Assembly: GCF_001894765.1 (NCBI RefSeq)
Contig: NZ_BCWV01000004.1
Coordinates: 558,001-622,000, forward strand
From: Rhodococcoides corynebacterioides NBRC 14404
GTDB lineage: Bacteria > Actinomycetota > Actinomycetes > Mycobacteriales > Mycobacteriaceae
Direction: 5' to 3'
DNA: 64,000 nt
A program made the position numbers and the translations under genes. Position 1 is the first letter of the stretch. Each line of letters begins with the position of its first letter. The notes below the pieces were generated by a model. It made no database searches and was not told the DNA's origin. It was given only the letters and a program-made list of their open reading frames with translations. Shown here piece by piece: positions 27,720-37,163 of this stretch.

Positions 27720-28937
27720 TCAGACGGACTGGGCGTTCCCGGCCTTCCATTCCTCCCACGGAATGTTCCAGTCGCCCAGTCCGTCCGTGCCCGGCAGCGT
27801 TCCACCCACCGTGTTCTTCACGATGGTGATGTCCCCCCGCTTGGTGTTGTCGTAGACCCACTTGGCGTTGGCCGGGCTCAGGTTCAGGCATCCGTGGCTG
27901 ACGTTGGTGTAGCCCTGCGATCCCACGGACCACGGCGCGGAGTGGAAGAAGATGCCGGAGTACGACATTCGCGTCGCCCAGTCCACCGGAGTGCGGTACC
28001 CCTGGGCCGAGTCGACCGGCACGCCGTAGGTCGACGAGTCCATCACCATCGAGGCGAACTTGTCGCCGATCGTGTAGACCCCGTTCGGGGTGGGGCTGCT
28101 GTTCTTGCCCATCGACGTCGGCATCGTCATGACCTGCTCGCCGTTGACGGTGAAGGTGACCTGCTTGGTGGCGTCGTCCGCCACCGCGATCACCGCGTCG
28201 CCGATGGTGAACGACGACCGGGCGTTCTCCTGGCCGAACAGTCCGTCGCCGAGATCGCGACCGAACACGTCGACGGCCACGTCGACGGTGGTGCCGGGCA
28301 CCCAGTAGTTCTGCGGCCGCCAGCGCACCTCCTTCTGGTTCACCCAGTAGAAGGCACCCTCGACGGGCGGATTCGTGGTGACCGTGATGGCGTTCTGCGC
28401 CGCCACCTTGTCCGGCACCGGCTCGTCGAACTGCACGGCGACGGGCTGACCCACGCCGACCACCTCGCCCTCCGAGGGCAGCAGGTACGGCTTGGTGAGA
28501 TTCCCGGGTGAGGTGGTGGTGAACGAGGTCGTCGACGTCGCCTCACCGCCGAGCCCGTAGGCGCGCGTGTCGACCGTGTAGGTCTCGTTGTAGTCCAGCG
28601 GTGCCGTGGCGATCCACGAGGCACGGTCGGCAGCGAGGGCACCCTCGACGGGTTGCCCGGCGGAATCGGTGAGGGTGACGCGCGACAGGCTGCCGTCGAC
28701 CACGGACACCGTCACGGGAGCGGAGGGAGAGAAGCCGACCGACGCGTCCGGGGCCGGCAGCGTGACCTTCGGCTTCATGAGTTCCGACAACGGATTGGAA
28801 TCGATCGGCGCGGGCGGGGCAGCGGCGTCGTCACCGGCGCCCGCAGTGCAGCCGGTGACGACGAGCGACATCACGGCGGCCGACGCCACGAGCACGACAC
28901 GCCCGCGAGCAGCGGCGACGGACGAGAACACCTTCAC
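27720..28937 (-). CDS. L,D-transpeptidase lipoprotein (LdtMt2 type)
   Basis: 405-residue lipoprotein; the lipobox SLVVTGC comes about 30 residues in. Two immunoglobulin-like domains (about 60-260, ending VNQKEVRWRPQNYW) precede a YkuD catalytic domain with IFFHSAPWSVGSQGYTNVSH and the nucleophile in HGCLNLSP. It makes 3-3 peptidoglycan cross-links that resist most beta-lactams. Length and domain order match LdtMt2. GTG at 28937 chosen; the longer open frame starts inside the promoter region. It converges on the M23 gene with a 19-base gap. Confidence 0.92.
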   Translation of the reverse strand: MKVFSSVAAARGRVVLVASAAVMSLVVTGCTAGAGDDAAAPPAPIDSNPLSELMKPKVTLPAPDASVGFSPSAPVTVSVVDGSLSRVTLTDSAGQPVEGALAADRASWIATAPLDYNETYTVDTRAYGLGGEATSTTSFTTTSPGNLTKPYLLPSEGEVVGVGQPVAVQFDEPVPDKVAAQNAITVTTNPPVEGAFYWVNQKEVRWRPQNYWVPGTTVDVAVDVFGRDLGDGLFGQENARSSFTIGDAVIAVADDATKQVTFTVNGEQVMTMPTSMGKNSSPTPNGVYTIGDKFASMVMDSSTYGVPVDSAQGYRTPVDWATRMSYSGIFFHSAPWSVGSQGYTNVSHGCLNLSPANAKWVYDNTKRGDITIVKNTVGGTLPGTDGLGDWNIPWEEWKAGNAQSV

Positions 28938-29280
28938 GAGAACCCCACTTCGACACGCACGACCACCGACCCGCTGCACATGATGCCAGCCACCAGCGGA
29001 AAGTCACCACTCCCGCGGCGAAATCGGGGGTCACGGTCCGATACCGAACCGGCAGTGGCACTTCACAGGGCGCATCACAGCCGCCACTCGACCGGCCGAG
29101 TGAGAGAAGGGTGACGGCGCCGGCCGTGCGCCTCTCGGCAGAAGGCCGCTCGCAGCGGCAAAAGGGGTGGTACCCGGGGCATGGATCCGGCGCCGTCGAC
29201 TTCCACAACGCGCCGTCCCCGCCGATCATTCCCGCGCCCGCGATCGTCACTAGGGTGGGTCTGGTGAGAGCACGAGCGGC
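28938..29280. other. 343-base divergent region between the L,D-transpeptidase and modB
   Basis: It holds promoters for both directions and no supported ORF. Around 29104-29180 there are several short hairpins (for example GCCGC-N5-GCGGC near 29145-29158) and the string GGGGTGGTACCC (29164-29175). It does not match a molybdenum-cofactor riboswitch or a T-box when read in full. Confidence 0.35.
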
Positions 29281-30069
29281 GTGGGGACCGTGAGGACACT
29301 GCCCCGGTGGGTCCTCCTGCCCGCTGCGGTGGGCCTCACGCTGGTGGCCCTGCCGCTGCTCGCCATCGTCCTCTCGGTCGAGTGGTCTCGCTTTCCGTCC
29401 CTCGTCACCAGCGACTCGTCGCGCGCAGCGATGCTGCTCAGCTTGCGCACGTCCGCGGCCGCGACCGGCCTCTGCGTCCTGCTCGGCGTTCCGTTGGCGC
29501 TCGTTCTCTCACGGTCACGGGGACGTGCTGCCGCGATCACGCGCGCGGTGGTGCTGCTGCCCCTGGTCCTGCCGCCGGTGGTGGGCGGACTCGCGCTGCT
29601 CTACGCGTTCGGCCGGCGCGGTCTGCTGGGCGAGCATCTGAATGCCCTGGGTATCGACATCGCGTTCTCCACCACGGCGGTGGTGCTCGCGCAGACCTTC
29701 GTCGCGCTGCCGTTCCTGGTGGTGGGCCTCGAGGGTGCGCTGCGTACCGCCGGAACCCGGTACGAGCAGGTCGCGTCGACGCTGGGCGCCCCACCCACCA
29801 CCGTCCTGCTGCGGGTCACCCTTCCGCTGGTTCTCCCGGGGCTCGCGTCCGGGGCCGTCCTGGCGTTCGCGCGGGCGCTCGGCGAGTTCGGTGCGACGCT
29901 GACGTTCGCAGGCTCGCTGCAGGGTGTCACGCGCACGCTCCCGCTCGAGATCTACCTGCAGCGCGAGACCGACCCGGATGCCGCGGTGGCGCTGTCGGTC
30001 GTCCTCGTTCTGGTTGCGGTCGCCGTGGTGCTCGCCACCGGCGCCGGGCGGCCCCGGACGGTCCGGTGA
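29281..30069 (+). CDS. modB: Molybdate ABC transporter permease ModB
   Basis: 262-residue inner-membrane permease with about five helices. The EAA loop reads [22 protein letters not shown] and the family-typical [19 protein letters not shown] follows. It pairs with ModC to import molybdate or tungstate. A second GTG at 29290 is a possible start. modA, the periplasmic binding protein that usually precedes it, is absent here. The modC start overlaps this stop. Confidence 0.85.
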   Translation: MGTVRTLPRWVLLPAAVGLTLVALPLLAIVLSVEWSRFPSLVTSDSSRAAMLLSLRTSAAATGLCVLLGVPLALVLSRSRGRAAAITRAVVLLPLVLPPVVGGLALLYAFGRRGLLGEHLNALGIDIAFSTTAVVLAQTFVALPFLVVGLEGALRTAGTRYEQVASTLGAPPTTVLLRVTLPLVLPGLASGAVLAFARALGEFGATLTFAGSLQGVTRTLPLEIYLQRETDPDAAVALSVVLVLVAVAVVLATGAGRPRTVR

Positions 30070-31166
30070 GTTCCATGACCGCGGACGCGGGGACCGACAC
30101 CACGATCACCGTTCGCGCCCGAGTGCCCGTGCGCGGTCTGGACCTGTCCGTCACCGTGCCCAGCGGGTCCGTTCTCGCACTCCTCGGGCCCAACGGTGCG
30201 GGCAAGTCGACGCTGGTGCACGTCGTCGCCGGACTCGTGCGTCCCGACGACGGAACGGTCCGGGTGGGCGCCCGCACGCTCACCGACACCGCGAGCCGAG
30301 TCCACGTCCCGCCGCACCGCCGCGGGATCGCCCTGCTCGCCCAGGACCCACTGCTGTTCCCGCACCTCACCGTTCGGGAGAACGTCGCCTTCGCGCCGCG
30401 CGTACGACACGATCGGCGGCAGGCGAGGGCGATCGCCGACGACTGGCTCGAGCGAGTCGACGCTCGCGACCTCGCCGACAGGCTGCCCCGGCAGCTGTCG
30501 GGCGGTCAGGCCCAGCGGGTGGCCCTGGCCCGTGCGCTGGCCGCGGATCCCGACGTACTGCTGCTGGACGAGCCGTTCGCCGCGATGGACGCCGACGCGA
30601 CGCCCACACTGCGCCGCCTGGTCCGAGACGTGTTGAGCCACAGCCGATGTACGACGATGGTGGTCACCCACGACCGCGTGGACGCCCTGTCCCTCGCGGA
30701 CGACGTGGTGGTCCTCGACGGCGGACGGGTGGTCGAGGAGGGTCCGGTCGCCGCCGTCCTCGCGACTCCGCGCAGCACCTTCGCCGCGACCCTCGCCGGC
30801 ACCACGCTGATCCACGGCACGTTCGAGGACGGGGACACCCTCCGCACGGAGGACGGCACCGTGGTGCACGGGCACGCGATCGACCACCCCGGCGCGGGCC
30901 GACCGGGCATCGCCTCGATCGCGCCGACCACGGTCTCGGTGTTCGCCGTCCGACCGATCGGCAGTCCCCGCAACGTGATTCCCGCCCGGATCGACCAGGT
31001 GGACGCCGTCGGCTCCGGCGTGCGGGTGACGGCACGCGCGGCACTCGGCGTGCTCGCCGCCGACATCACCTCGGTCGCGGCCACGGACCTGGACCTGCAG
31101 CCGGGGTCCGAGGTGTTCCTCACCGTGAAGGCGACCGAGGTGCGGCTGTACCCGACGCGTCGGTGA
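30066..31166 (+). CDS. modC: Molybdate ABC transporter ATPase ModC
   Basis: 366-residue ATPase. Walker [13 protein letters not shown] (about 31-42), Q-loop [14 protein letters not shown], signature [15 protein letters not shown], Walker [13 protein letters not shown] and H-loop VVTHDR are intact. The last 65 residues ([15 protein letters not shown] to [15 protein letters not shown]) form a TOBE (MOP) domain that can bind molybdate and gate transport. The GTG at 30066 overlaps the modB stop as GTGA; an ATG at 30075 would also serve. Translational coupling with modB is clear. Confidence 0.88.
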   Translation: MSSMTADAGTDTTITVRARVPVRGLDLSVTVPSGSVLALLGPNGAGKSTLVHVVAGLVRPDDGTVRVGARTLTDTASRVHVPPHRRGIALLAQDPLLFPHLTVRENVAFAPRVRHDRRQARAIADDWLERVDARDLADRLPRQLSGGQAQRVALARALAADPDVLLLDEPFAAMDADATPTLRRLVRDVLSHSRCTTMVVTHDRVDALSLADDVVVLDGGRVVEEGPVAAVLATPRSTFAATLAGTTLIHGTFEDGDTLRTEDGTVVHGHAIDHPGAGRPGIASIAPTTVSVFAVRPIGSPRNVIPARIDQVDAVGSGVRVTARAALGVLAADITSVAATDLDLQPGSEVFLTVKATEVRLYPTRR

Positions 31167-31175
31167 CGGGTCGCG

Positions 31176-33239
31176 TCAGACGCTCTGCAGCAGCGTGAAC
31201 GAGCGGTCTCGCACCAGCAGCGTGGTGGGGTTCTCCCCCACCTGCTGGTCGGGGTCGCTGGAGAGGGCGAGTGTCCACGACTCGTCCGGCAAGGTGAACT
31301 CGACGGGCGTCTCGGCGGCGTTGAGCAACCACAGGAACACGGTGTCCTCGGCGGACGACTTGTAGAGCACGGCGAGGGACTTGCTCGCGCCGTCGTTCCA
31401 GTCCTCGTCACCCATGGCCACGCCGTCGGCCCGCTGGAAGTCCACGGTGTCGCGATCCCCGTCGGACTCGGCGTGGCGGTACCAGACCGGCCGCAGGCCC
31501 GGGTGTTCCCGACGCAGCGTGATCAGCGCGGTGGTGAACGCGACCAGCTCGTCGTCCGCCTTCTCCCAGTCGTACCAGGAGATCTCGTTGTCCTGGCAGT
31601 AGGCATTGTTGTTGCCGCCCTGGCTGCGAGCGAGCTCGTCGCCGCCGAGGATCATGGGGACACCCGCCGAGAGCAGGAGGGTGCCCAGGAAGTTCCGGCG
31701 CTGGCGGTCGCGCAGCGCGTTGATCTCCGGATCGTCGGTGGGACCTTCCGCCCCGCAGCCCCAGGACCGGTTGTCGGATTCGCCGTCCTGGCTGTCCTCG
31801 CCGTTCTCCTCGTTGTGCTTCTCGTCGTACATCGTGAGGTCGGCGAGTGTGAAGCCGTCGTGTGCGGTGACGAAGTTGACGCTGGCCAGGGTGGGCCGGC
31901 GGTCGTTCTCGTAGACGTCGGGGCTGCCCGAGACCCGCTGCGCCAGAGCGGGAAGCGCGCCCTCGGTGCCGCGCCAGAAGTCCCGCACGTCGTCCCGGAA
32001 CTTGCCGTTCCACTCCGACCACCGTGCCGGGAATCCGCCCACCTGATAGCCGGCGGTGTCCCACGGCTCGGCGATGAGCTTGACCGGTGCCAGGATCGGG
32101 TCCTGGTGCACCATGTCCAGGAACGCCGAGTGCCGATCCAGGTCCTCGTCCTGACGGGTGAGGGTGCTGGCGAGGTCGAAGCGGAAGCCGTCGACGTGCA
32201 TCTCGGTGACCCAGTAGCGCAACGAGTCCATGATGAGGGCGAGCGCGGCGGGGTGTCCGACGTTGAGGCTGTTGCCGGTGCCCGTGGTGTCGAAGTAGGC
32301 GCTGCGCTCGTCCGGCACCAACCGGTAGTGGGAGCCGTTGTCGATCCCCTTGAGGGACAACGTCGGTCCCAGGTGATTGCCCTCGGCCGTGTGGTTGTAG
32401 ACGACGTCCAGGATGACCTCGAGTCCGGCTGCGTGGAGCGCCTTCACCATGGCCTTGAACTCGGTGACCTGCCCACCCGTGTCACCGGTCGAGCTGTACT
32501 CGTTGTGGGGTGCGAGGAACCCGATGCTGTTGTAGCCCCAGTAGTTTCGGCGTCCCGCCTCCAGCAGGTGGGAGTCCTGGACGAACTGGTGGATCGGAAG
32601 CAGTTCGACCGAGGTGATACCCAGCCGGGTGAGCTTCTCGATCGCCGCCGGGTGCGCGAGTCCGGCGTACGTCCCGCGGATCGACTCGTCGACATCGGCA
32701 TCGAGCGCGGTGAACCCCTTGACGTGGGTCTCGTAGATCACGGTCTCCGACAGCGGCACGCGTGGCGACTCGTCGTCGCCCCAGTCGAAGTCGTCGTCCA
32801 CCACCACCGACCGGGGCATGAACGGAGCCGAGTCGGCGTCGTTGCGGGTCTCGGGCTCGTCGTGGTGATGGCCGAAGACCGCCTCGTCCCACTCCACGGC
32901 TCCCGTGATCGCCTTGGCGTACGGGTCGAGGAGCAGCTTGGCGGGGTTGTGCCGCAGTCCCTCGGCGGGATTCCACGGCCCGTCGACCCGCAGGCCGTAG
33001 CGGGTGCCCACCGTCATCGGCACGAGTCCGTGGAAGACGTGGCCGGTGTACTCGGGGAGCGGGGTCGACTCGAGCTCGGACCCCGACTCGTCGAACGTCA
33101 CCACCGTGACGGACTCCGCCGTCTCGGAGTACACCGCCACGTTGGCCGTGCCGTCGGGCCGGAGGGAGACACCGAGGGGATACGGGGTGGAGGCACGGGA
33201 GGAGCGAACAGCGGAACTCACGGGGATTTCTCGATTCAT
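31176..33239 (-). CDS. glgX: Glycogen debranching enzyme GlgX
   Basis: 687-residue GH13 isoamylase-type enzyme that hydrolyses alpha-1,6 branches of limit glycogen. An N-terminal CBM48 domain (YPLGVSLRPDGTANVAVYS) comes first. The catalytic barrel has ILDVVYNHTAEG, nucleophile DGFRFDLAS, acid IAEPWD and NFVTAHDGFTLADL. The stretch HNEENGEDSQDGESDNRSWG is typical of GlgX. The ATG at 33239 is used; an in-frame TTG three codons upstream is unlikely. The other glg/tre genes are not in the window. Confidence 0.95.
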   Translation of the reverse strand: MNREIPVSSAVRSSRASTPYPLGVSLRPDGTANVAVYSETAESVTVVTFDESGSELESTPLPEYTGHVFHGLVPMTVGTRYGLRVDGPWNPAEGLRHNPAKLLLDPYAKAITGAVEWDEAVFGHHHDEPETRNDADSAPFMPRSVVVDDDFDWGDDESPRVPLSETVIYETHVKGFTALDADVDESIRGTYAGLAHPAAIEKLTRLGITSVELLPIHQFVQDSHLLEAGRRNYWGYNSIGFLAPHNEYSSTGDTGGQVTEFKAMVKALHAAGLEVILDVVYNHTAEGNHLGPTLSLKGIDNGSHYRLVPDERSAYFDTTGTGNSLNVGHPAALALIMDSLRYWVTEMHVDGFRFDLASTLTRQDEDLDRHSAFLDMVHQDPILAPVKLIAEPWDTAGYQVGGFPARWSEWNGKFRDDVRDFWRGTEGALPALAQRVSGSPDVYENDRRPTLASVNFVTAHDGFTLADLTMYDEKHNEENGEDSQDGESDNRSWGCGAEGPTDDPEINALRDRQRRNFLGTLLLSAGVPMILGGDELARSQGGNNNAYCQDNEISWYDWEKADDELVAFTTALITLRREHPGLRPVWYRHAESDGDRDTVDFQRADGVAMGDEDWNDGASKSLAVLYKSSAEDTVFLWLLNAAETPVEFTLPDESWTLALSSDPDQQVGENPTTLLVRDRSFTLLQSV

Positions 33240-33332
33240 CGACGACAACAGCGTGGTGGGACCGCAGGCTTCTACCCGCGACCGGGCAACCCGAAACGGT
33301 TGACCGACCGTACGGGCGGGTAACGACAGGCC

Positions 33333-34202
33333 ATGCCCCGCGCCCTGACCTTCGCGAGCGTGTGGCCGGAACTGGTGCGGTCACACGTGGTGATCCGGGC
33401 CGGCATGCGGCGTCGGATGGCATCGCGGGACACGGCCCTCGTCGCGGCGGGGGTCACGTTCTACGGAGGCATCGCCGTCGTACCGATGTTGCTGCTCGGC
33501 CTGAAGGCGACCGCGGTCGTCCTCGGCAACCCGACGGTCCTGCGCTACGGCGACGCGATCGCGTCGCTCCTCCCCGACCCGGCGGCGGCACCGGAGGCCG
33601 TGCGCGCCCTGTTCCTCGCGGGGACGTCGATCGGGTGGATCGGCGTCGTGGTGGCGATCCTCCCGGCCACCTTCTACGGCGAGGGCATGCGTCGCGCCCT
33701 CCTCGTCTACGCACCGCACGAGGAGACCTACATCGGGTGGCGGGGTCGCGCCCTGTCACTCCCGGTGCTGGTGATCACGCCACTGCTGACCGTGCCCGTG
33801 CTCGTGGTCGGGAATGCGCTGGCGTCGATCGACGGCGGTGTCGCCGGGGGCCTGTTCCGGGTCTGGCTGGGCTTCGTGACCGTGTGGCTCGTGCTGTCCG
33901 TGCCCCTGGGGTGGACGTTCCGCGTGGTCGCCCCGATCACCCTGTCCCGGTTGGCCGTCGTCGTGGGCACCCTGACCACGGCGTCGTTCGTCGCCGGCTT
34001 CCTGCAGGGGTACGTGCTGTTCCTCGCGATTCCCCTGGACTGGTCCGGGCCGTTCGGTGGCCTCGAACCGGTGGGCGCCGCCGTCGCGACGGTGTTGTGG
34101 CTGTTCCTGCTGCACATCATCGTGTTGATCGGATGGGTCTTCACCCTCGAGTGCGACCGACTCGTGGCGCGTCGTGACCCCGCAGCCGCCGACGCACGGT
34201 GA
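33333..34202 (+). CDS. YihY/YhjD family inner-membrane protein
   Basis: 289-residue protein with six predicted helices. The start RDTALVAAGVTFYGGIAVVPMLLLGLKA, the middle PATFYGEGMRRALLVY and the hydrophobic C-terminal half fit the YihY/BrkB family. Some members have been proposed to move lipids or metabolites across the membrane; function here is unknown. Its 3' end overlaps the convergent CDP-alcohol phosphatidyltransferase by 62 bases. It is divergent from glgX across 93 bases. Confidence 0.75.
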   Translation: MPRALTFASVWPELVRSHVVIRAGMRRRMASRDTALVAAGVTFYGGIAVVPMLLLGLKATAVVLGNPTVLRYGDAIASLLPDPAAAPEAVRALFLAGTSIGWIGVVVAILPATFYGEGMRRALLVYAPHEETYIGWRGRALSLPVLVITPLLTVPVLVVGNALASIDGGVAGGLFRVWLGFVTVWLVLSVPLGWTFRVVAPITLSRLAVVVGTLTTASFVAGFLQGYVLFLAIPLDWSGPFGGLEPVGAAVATVLWLFLLHIIVLIGWVFTLECDRLVARRDPAAADAR

Positions 34203-34917
34203 GCGCCAGCTGACCGAATCCGATCAGGGCCAGCACGGCGGAGACGGCGGTGCCGACGGCGGCGAAGAGCGCCGTGTCGCCGACGAAGACGCAGCCGATC
34301 AGTGTCACGGTCACCGCGATGATCCGCGAGGGCCGTTCCCAGACCGTGACCACGCCGATGTCGTTCATGCCGGCGGACACGGCCCGAGCGCGCAGGGTCT
34401 CGTGGAGCAAGGTGAGCGCCGCGACCGCGAGGACGGCGGGAACGGGCCCGCCGAGCACGAGCAGGATGCTCAGTGCGGCGAGATCGGAGATGCGGTCGGC
34501 CACCGAGTCGGCCACGTAACCCAGCGCGCTCGATCGACCACGCAGCAGCGCCACTGCCCCGTCCAGACTGTCGGTCAGCGCGCTGAGCACGAGCAGGACT
34601 GCCGCGAGACCGGCCGACCAGGGCCCGCCGAGCGCCGCGATGCCCAGTGCGGCCGACGCCAACACCACCCCGACGGTGGTCACCGCGCCGGGAGTGATGC
34701 GGCCACGGACGAGCGGACGCGCCACGCGGTACGTCAGGCCGAGCCAGCCGCGCACCAGCACGGAGGAGTCGACGAGATAGTCACCGTGCAGGGCCGACCA
34801 GGCCCGGAGATAGGAGTCGCGGTCGGTCGGGGTCGGCTCCACGGGGACGCGACGGCCGGAGAGAGAGCCGGACCCCGGCGCACCGGGGCCCGAGATCGCA
34901 TCGTGGTCAGTGACCAC
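34141..34917 (-). CDS. CDP-alcohol phosphatidyltransferase family protein
   Basis: 258-residue membrane enzyme that would join a CDP-activated lipid to an alcohol. The metal and substrate motif is DSLDGAVALLRGRSSALGYVADSVAD: both DxxDG and GxxxDxxxD are present, but the usual Ala-Arg after DGxx is Ala-Leu. Six helices are predicted. The alcohol (glycerol phosphate, inositol or other) cannot be told. It begins within the preceding small gene (11-base overlap), so the two are co-transcribed; it also overlaps the convergent YihY-type gene by 62 bases. Confidence 0.78.
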   Translation of the reverse strand: MVTDHDAISGPGAPGSGSLSGRRVPVEPTPTDRDSYLRAWSALHGDYLVDSSVLVRGWLGLTYRVARPLVRGRITPGAVTTVGVVLASAALGIAALGGPWSAGLAAVLLVLSALTDSLDGAVALLRGRSSALGYVADSVADRISDLAALSILLVLGGPVPAVLAVAALTLLHETLRARAVSAGMNDIGVVTVWERPSRIIAVTVTLIGCVFVGDTALFAAVGTAVSAVLALIGFGQLALTVRRRLRGHDAPRVGRTRG

Positions 34918-35206
34918 CGGGATCCAGGAGGGACTTGCCCTCGGCGGCCTTCACACGCTTGCGTTCGAGCAGCACCACGGCGAGTCCGGCCAGCAGCAGC
35001 ACCGGCGAGGCGATGCCCGTGATGAGCACCCAGCCCTCGAAACCGCCGCCTGCAGCCGTCAGGGCCAGGCCCAACGCCGCCAGACCCAGCGCCATCAACA
35101 CGTATCCCGGCCAGTTGCGGCTGTCGGTGATGGCCTCACCGGCGTGCGCCCGGATGGTGCGCACGTCGTCCTGGGGGTGCTCGTTCTCGCGCTCGTAATC
35201 GGGCAC
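34907..35206 (-). CDS. Small two-helix membrane protein
   Basis: 99 residues: an acidic soluble N-terminus (DYERENEHPQDDVRTIRAHAGE), two helices (YVLMALGLAALGLALTAAGG and VLITGIASPVLLLAGLAVVLL) and a basic tail. Not recognised. The GTG at 35206 has an AAGGGA ribosome site at correct spacing; longer ORFs upstream lack one. Its stop overlaps the phosphatidyltransferase start, so it probably acts in the same membrane process. Confidence 0.7.
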   Translation of the reverse strand: MPDYERENEHPQDDVRTIRAHAGEAITDSRNWPGYVLMALGLAALGLALTAAGGGFEGWVLITGIASPVLLLAGLAVVLLERKRVKAAEGKSLLDPGGH

Positions 35207-35426
35207 GACACTGTCCCTTCGTCTGGTGATCACCGCAACGCCGTCGGCTGCGGGGTGCCCCGGCCCCGGTGCCGGGAAACTCCGCGTCGTGAGAAGTTCA
35301 CCGGCCTCGGGGGGAACGCACACGCACTATTCGGATCCGGTCCGGTCGGCGTCGCCTTCCCGGCCGGTGGTTGTGACGCCGACGACAGACGACGAGCCAC
35401 TCACACCCGTCGGTTAGGGTCGGCTA

Positions 35427-37163
35427 ATGGCGATCAGCGGCGGAGGGGTCCTGCGCCGTGCGCTCGTCCGGAACCGCGCTCGGATGATCGGTTCCTCGCT
35501 GCTGTTCTGCCTCCACCAGTTCTGCGAGACCATGGTTCCGGTCGCGATCGGCATCATCGTCGCCCGCGCAGTCGAGACGGGTGACGTCACGGCGATGCTG
35601 CTCTCGCTCGTCGGGCTCGCGGCGTTGTTCGTCGTGCTGTCGTTCGCGTACCGGATCGGCGCCCGCATCATCGTCGTCGCCATCGAGCGCGAGGCGCACC
35701 TCCTGCGCGTCGAGGTCGCCCGCACCGTGCTCGATCCCCGCGGCATCGACAGCGACTTGTCCGCGGGGGAACTGCTGACGGTGGGTACCTCGGACGCGGA
35801 GAAGACGTCGTGGATTCTCGACGTGGTGGCCCGTTCGGCGTCGGCGACGACGGCGCTGGTGGTCACGGCCGTGGCGCTCCTCGTCGTCGATGTGCCGCTG
35901 GGCCTGGCCGTGGTGATCGGCACTCCCCTGCTGCTCCTCGTCCTGCAGTGGTGTGCGCCCGTGTTGACGCGGGCGGCGACCGCGTCACAGACCGAGATCG
36001 CCCGCGTGTCCGGTCTCGCGACCGATCTCGTCGGGGGTGTGCGCCCCCTGCGCGGCATCGGCGGCGAGGGCGCCGCGGCGCGGCGCTACGTCGAGGCGAG
36101 TCGACGCGCGCTGGACGCCACTCTGCGCCTGGCCCGGGGCAACAGCGCCTACCTCGGACTGTCGGCGACGGTCGGGTCCCTGCTCGCGGCGGGAGTCGCG
36201 GGCGGCGCCGGCTACCTGGCCCTCACCGGACGGCTCACTCTCGGCGAACTCGTCACCGTCGTCGGACTCGCCCAGTTCCTGGTCGAGCCGTTGTCGTCGC
36301 TCTCCCGGTTGCCCGGGGTCACGGCCGTCGTGCGCGGGTCCGCGGACCGCATTGCCACGGTCCTCGGGGCGTCGCCCCTCGTGGACGACGTCGTGACCGC
36401 CGTGGACACCGACGGCACCGGAGACGCACGTGCCGCGGACCCCCGCCCGACGGTCCGCGAGGCCCGACTCGACCTCCACGCGCTCGCGCACGGTTCGCTC
36501 CGCGGCGTCGATCTCGACGTCGCGCCGGGTGAGGCGGTCGGGGTGGTCGCGTACCGCCCCGCCGACGCGGAGTCCCTCGTCGCGGTGCTCTCCGGCCAGG
36601 TTCCGCTGGACCCGTCGGCGGGCCGAGTCGGCGTCGGCGGCATCGACGTGCGCTCACTTCCGCTGGCCGAGGTCCGTCGCACCGTGCTGGTCGAACCGCA
36701 CGCGGCCGACCTCTTCGCCGGGACGGTCCGGACCAACATCGTGACCCGCGCGGCGGACGACGCCCGTCTGGAGGCCGCCGTGGCCGCGTCCGCGGTGACC
36801 GATCTGATCGAGTTGCACGACGCCGGGCTCGATCACCCCGTCACCGATCGCGGCGCCAGCCTGTCCGGTGGTCAGCGTCAACGCGTCGCTCTCGCCCGCG
36901 CCCTCGCCGCCGATCCCCCGATTCTCGTGCTGCACGATCCCACCACCGCCGTCGATTCGGTGACCGAGCACGCCATCGCCGACGGCATCCGCACCCTCCG
37001 GGCGAGGCCCGACCGCGCGACCGTCGTCGTCTCCACCAGCCCGGCTCTGCTCGCGGTGACCGATCGCGTCGTCGTCATCGACGACGGCCGGGTCGTGGCG
37101 CGCGGAACGCACCGGTCGCTGTCGACGACGGACACGACCTATCGCGAGCGGGTGCTGCGATGA
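35427..37163 (+). CDS. Heterodimeric ABC exporter, subunit A with degenerate nucleotide-binding residues
   Basis: 578-residue fused permease-ATPase. Six helices occupy about 20-300. The ATPase domain keeps a perfect signature [15 protein letters not shown] (479-493) but has lost its own catalytic motifs: the P-loop position reads VAYRPADAESL (374-384) with no GxxGxGKS/T, the Q-loop reads LVEPHAADLF, Walker B is ILVLHDPTTAVD with Pro replacing the catalytic Glu, and the H-loop His is Ser (VVVSTSPAL). It is translationally coupled to subunit B by an ATGA overlap. Its role must be to lend the signature loop to B's intact site. Substrate unknown. Confidence 0.88.
   Translation: MAISGGGVLRRALVRNRARMIGSSLLFCLHQFCETMVPVAIGIIVARAVETGDVTAMLLSLVGLAALFVVLSFAYRIGARIIVVAIEREAHLLRVEVARTVLDPRGIDSDLSAGELLTVGTSDAEKTSWILDVVARSASATTALVVTAVALLVVDVPLGLAVVIGTPLLLLVLQWCAPVLTRAATASQTEIARVSGLATDLVGGVRPLRGIGGEGAAARRYVEASRRALDATLRLARGNSAYLGLSATVGSLLAAGVAGGAGYLALTGRLTLGELVTVVGLAQFLVEPLSSLSRLPGVTAVVRGSADRIATVLGASPLVDDVVTAVDTDGTGDARAADPRPTVREARLDLHALAHGSLRGVDLDVAPGEAVGVVAYRPADAESLVAVLSGQVPLDPSAGRVGVGGIDVRSLPLAEVRRTVLVEPHAADLFAGTVRTNIVTRAADDARLEAAVAASAVTDLIELHDAGLDHPVTDRGASLSGGQRQRVALARALAADPPILVLHDPTTAVDSVTEHAIADGIRTLRARPDRATVVVSTSPALLAVTDRVVVIDDGRVVARGTHRSLSTTDTTYRERVLR

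Noticed and set aside
29161-29180. String resembling a T-box tRNA-binding sequence (GGGTGGTACC) upstream of modB
   Set aside because: No Stem I, specifier loop or terminator/antiterminator pair, and modBC are not amino-acid genes; the match is short and GC-rich.
29102-29280. Possible molybdenum-cofactor riboswitch before modBC
   Set aside because: The conserved blocks of that riboswitch are not present; only generic hairpins are seen.
31473-33323. 616-codon plus-strand open frame opposite glgX
   Set aside because: Val/Arg/Glu-rich antisense shadow; glgX has all GH13 motifs on the other strand.
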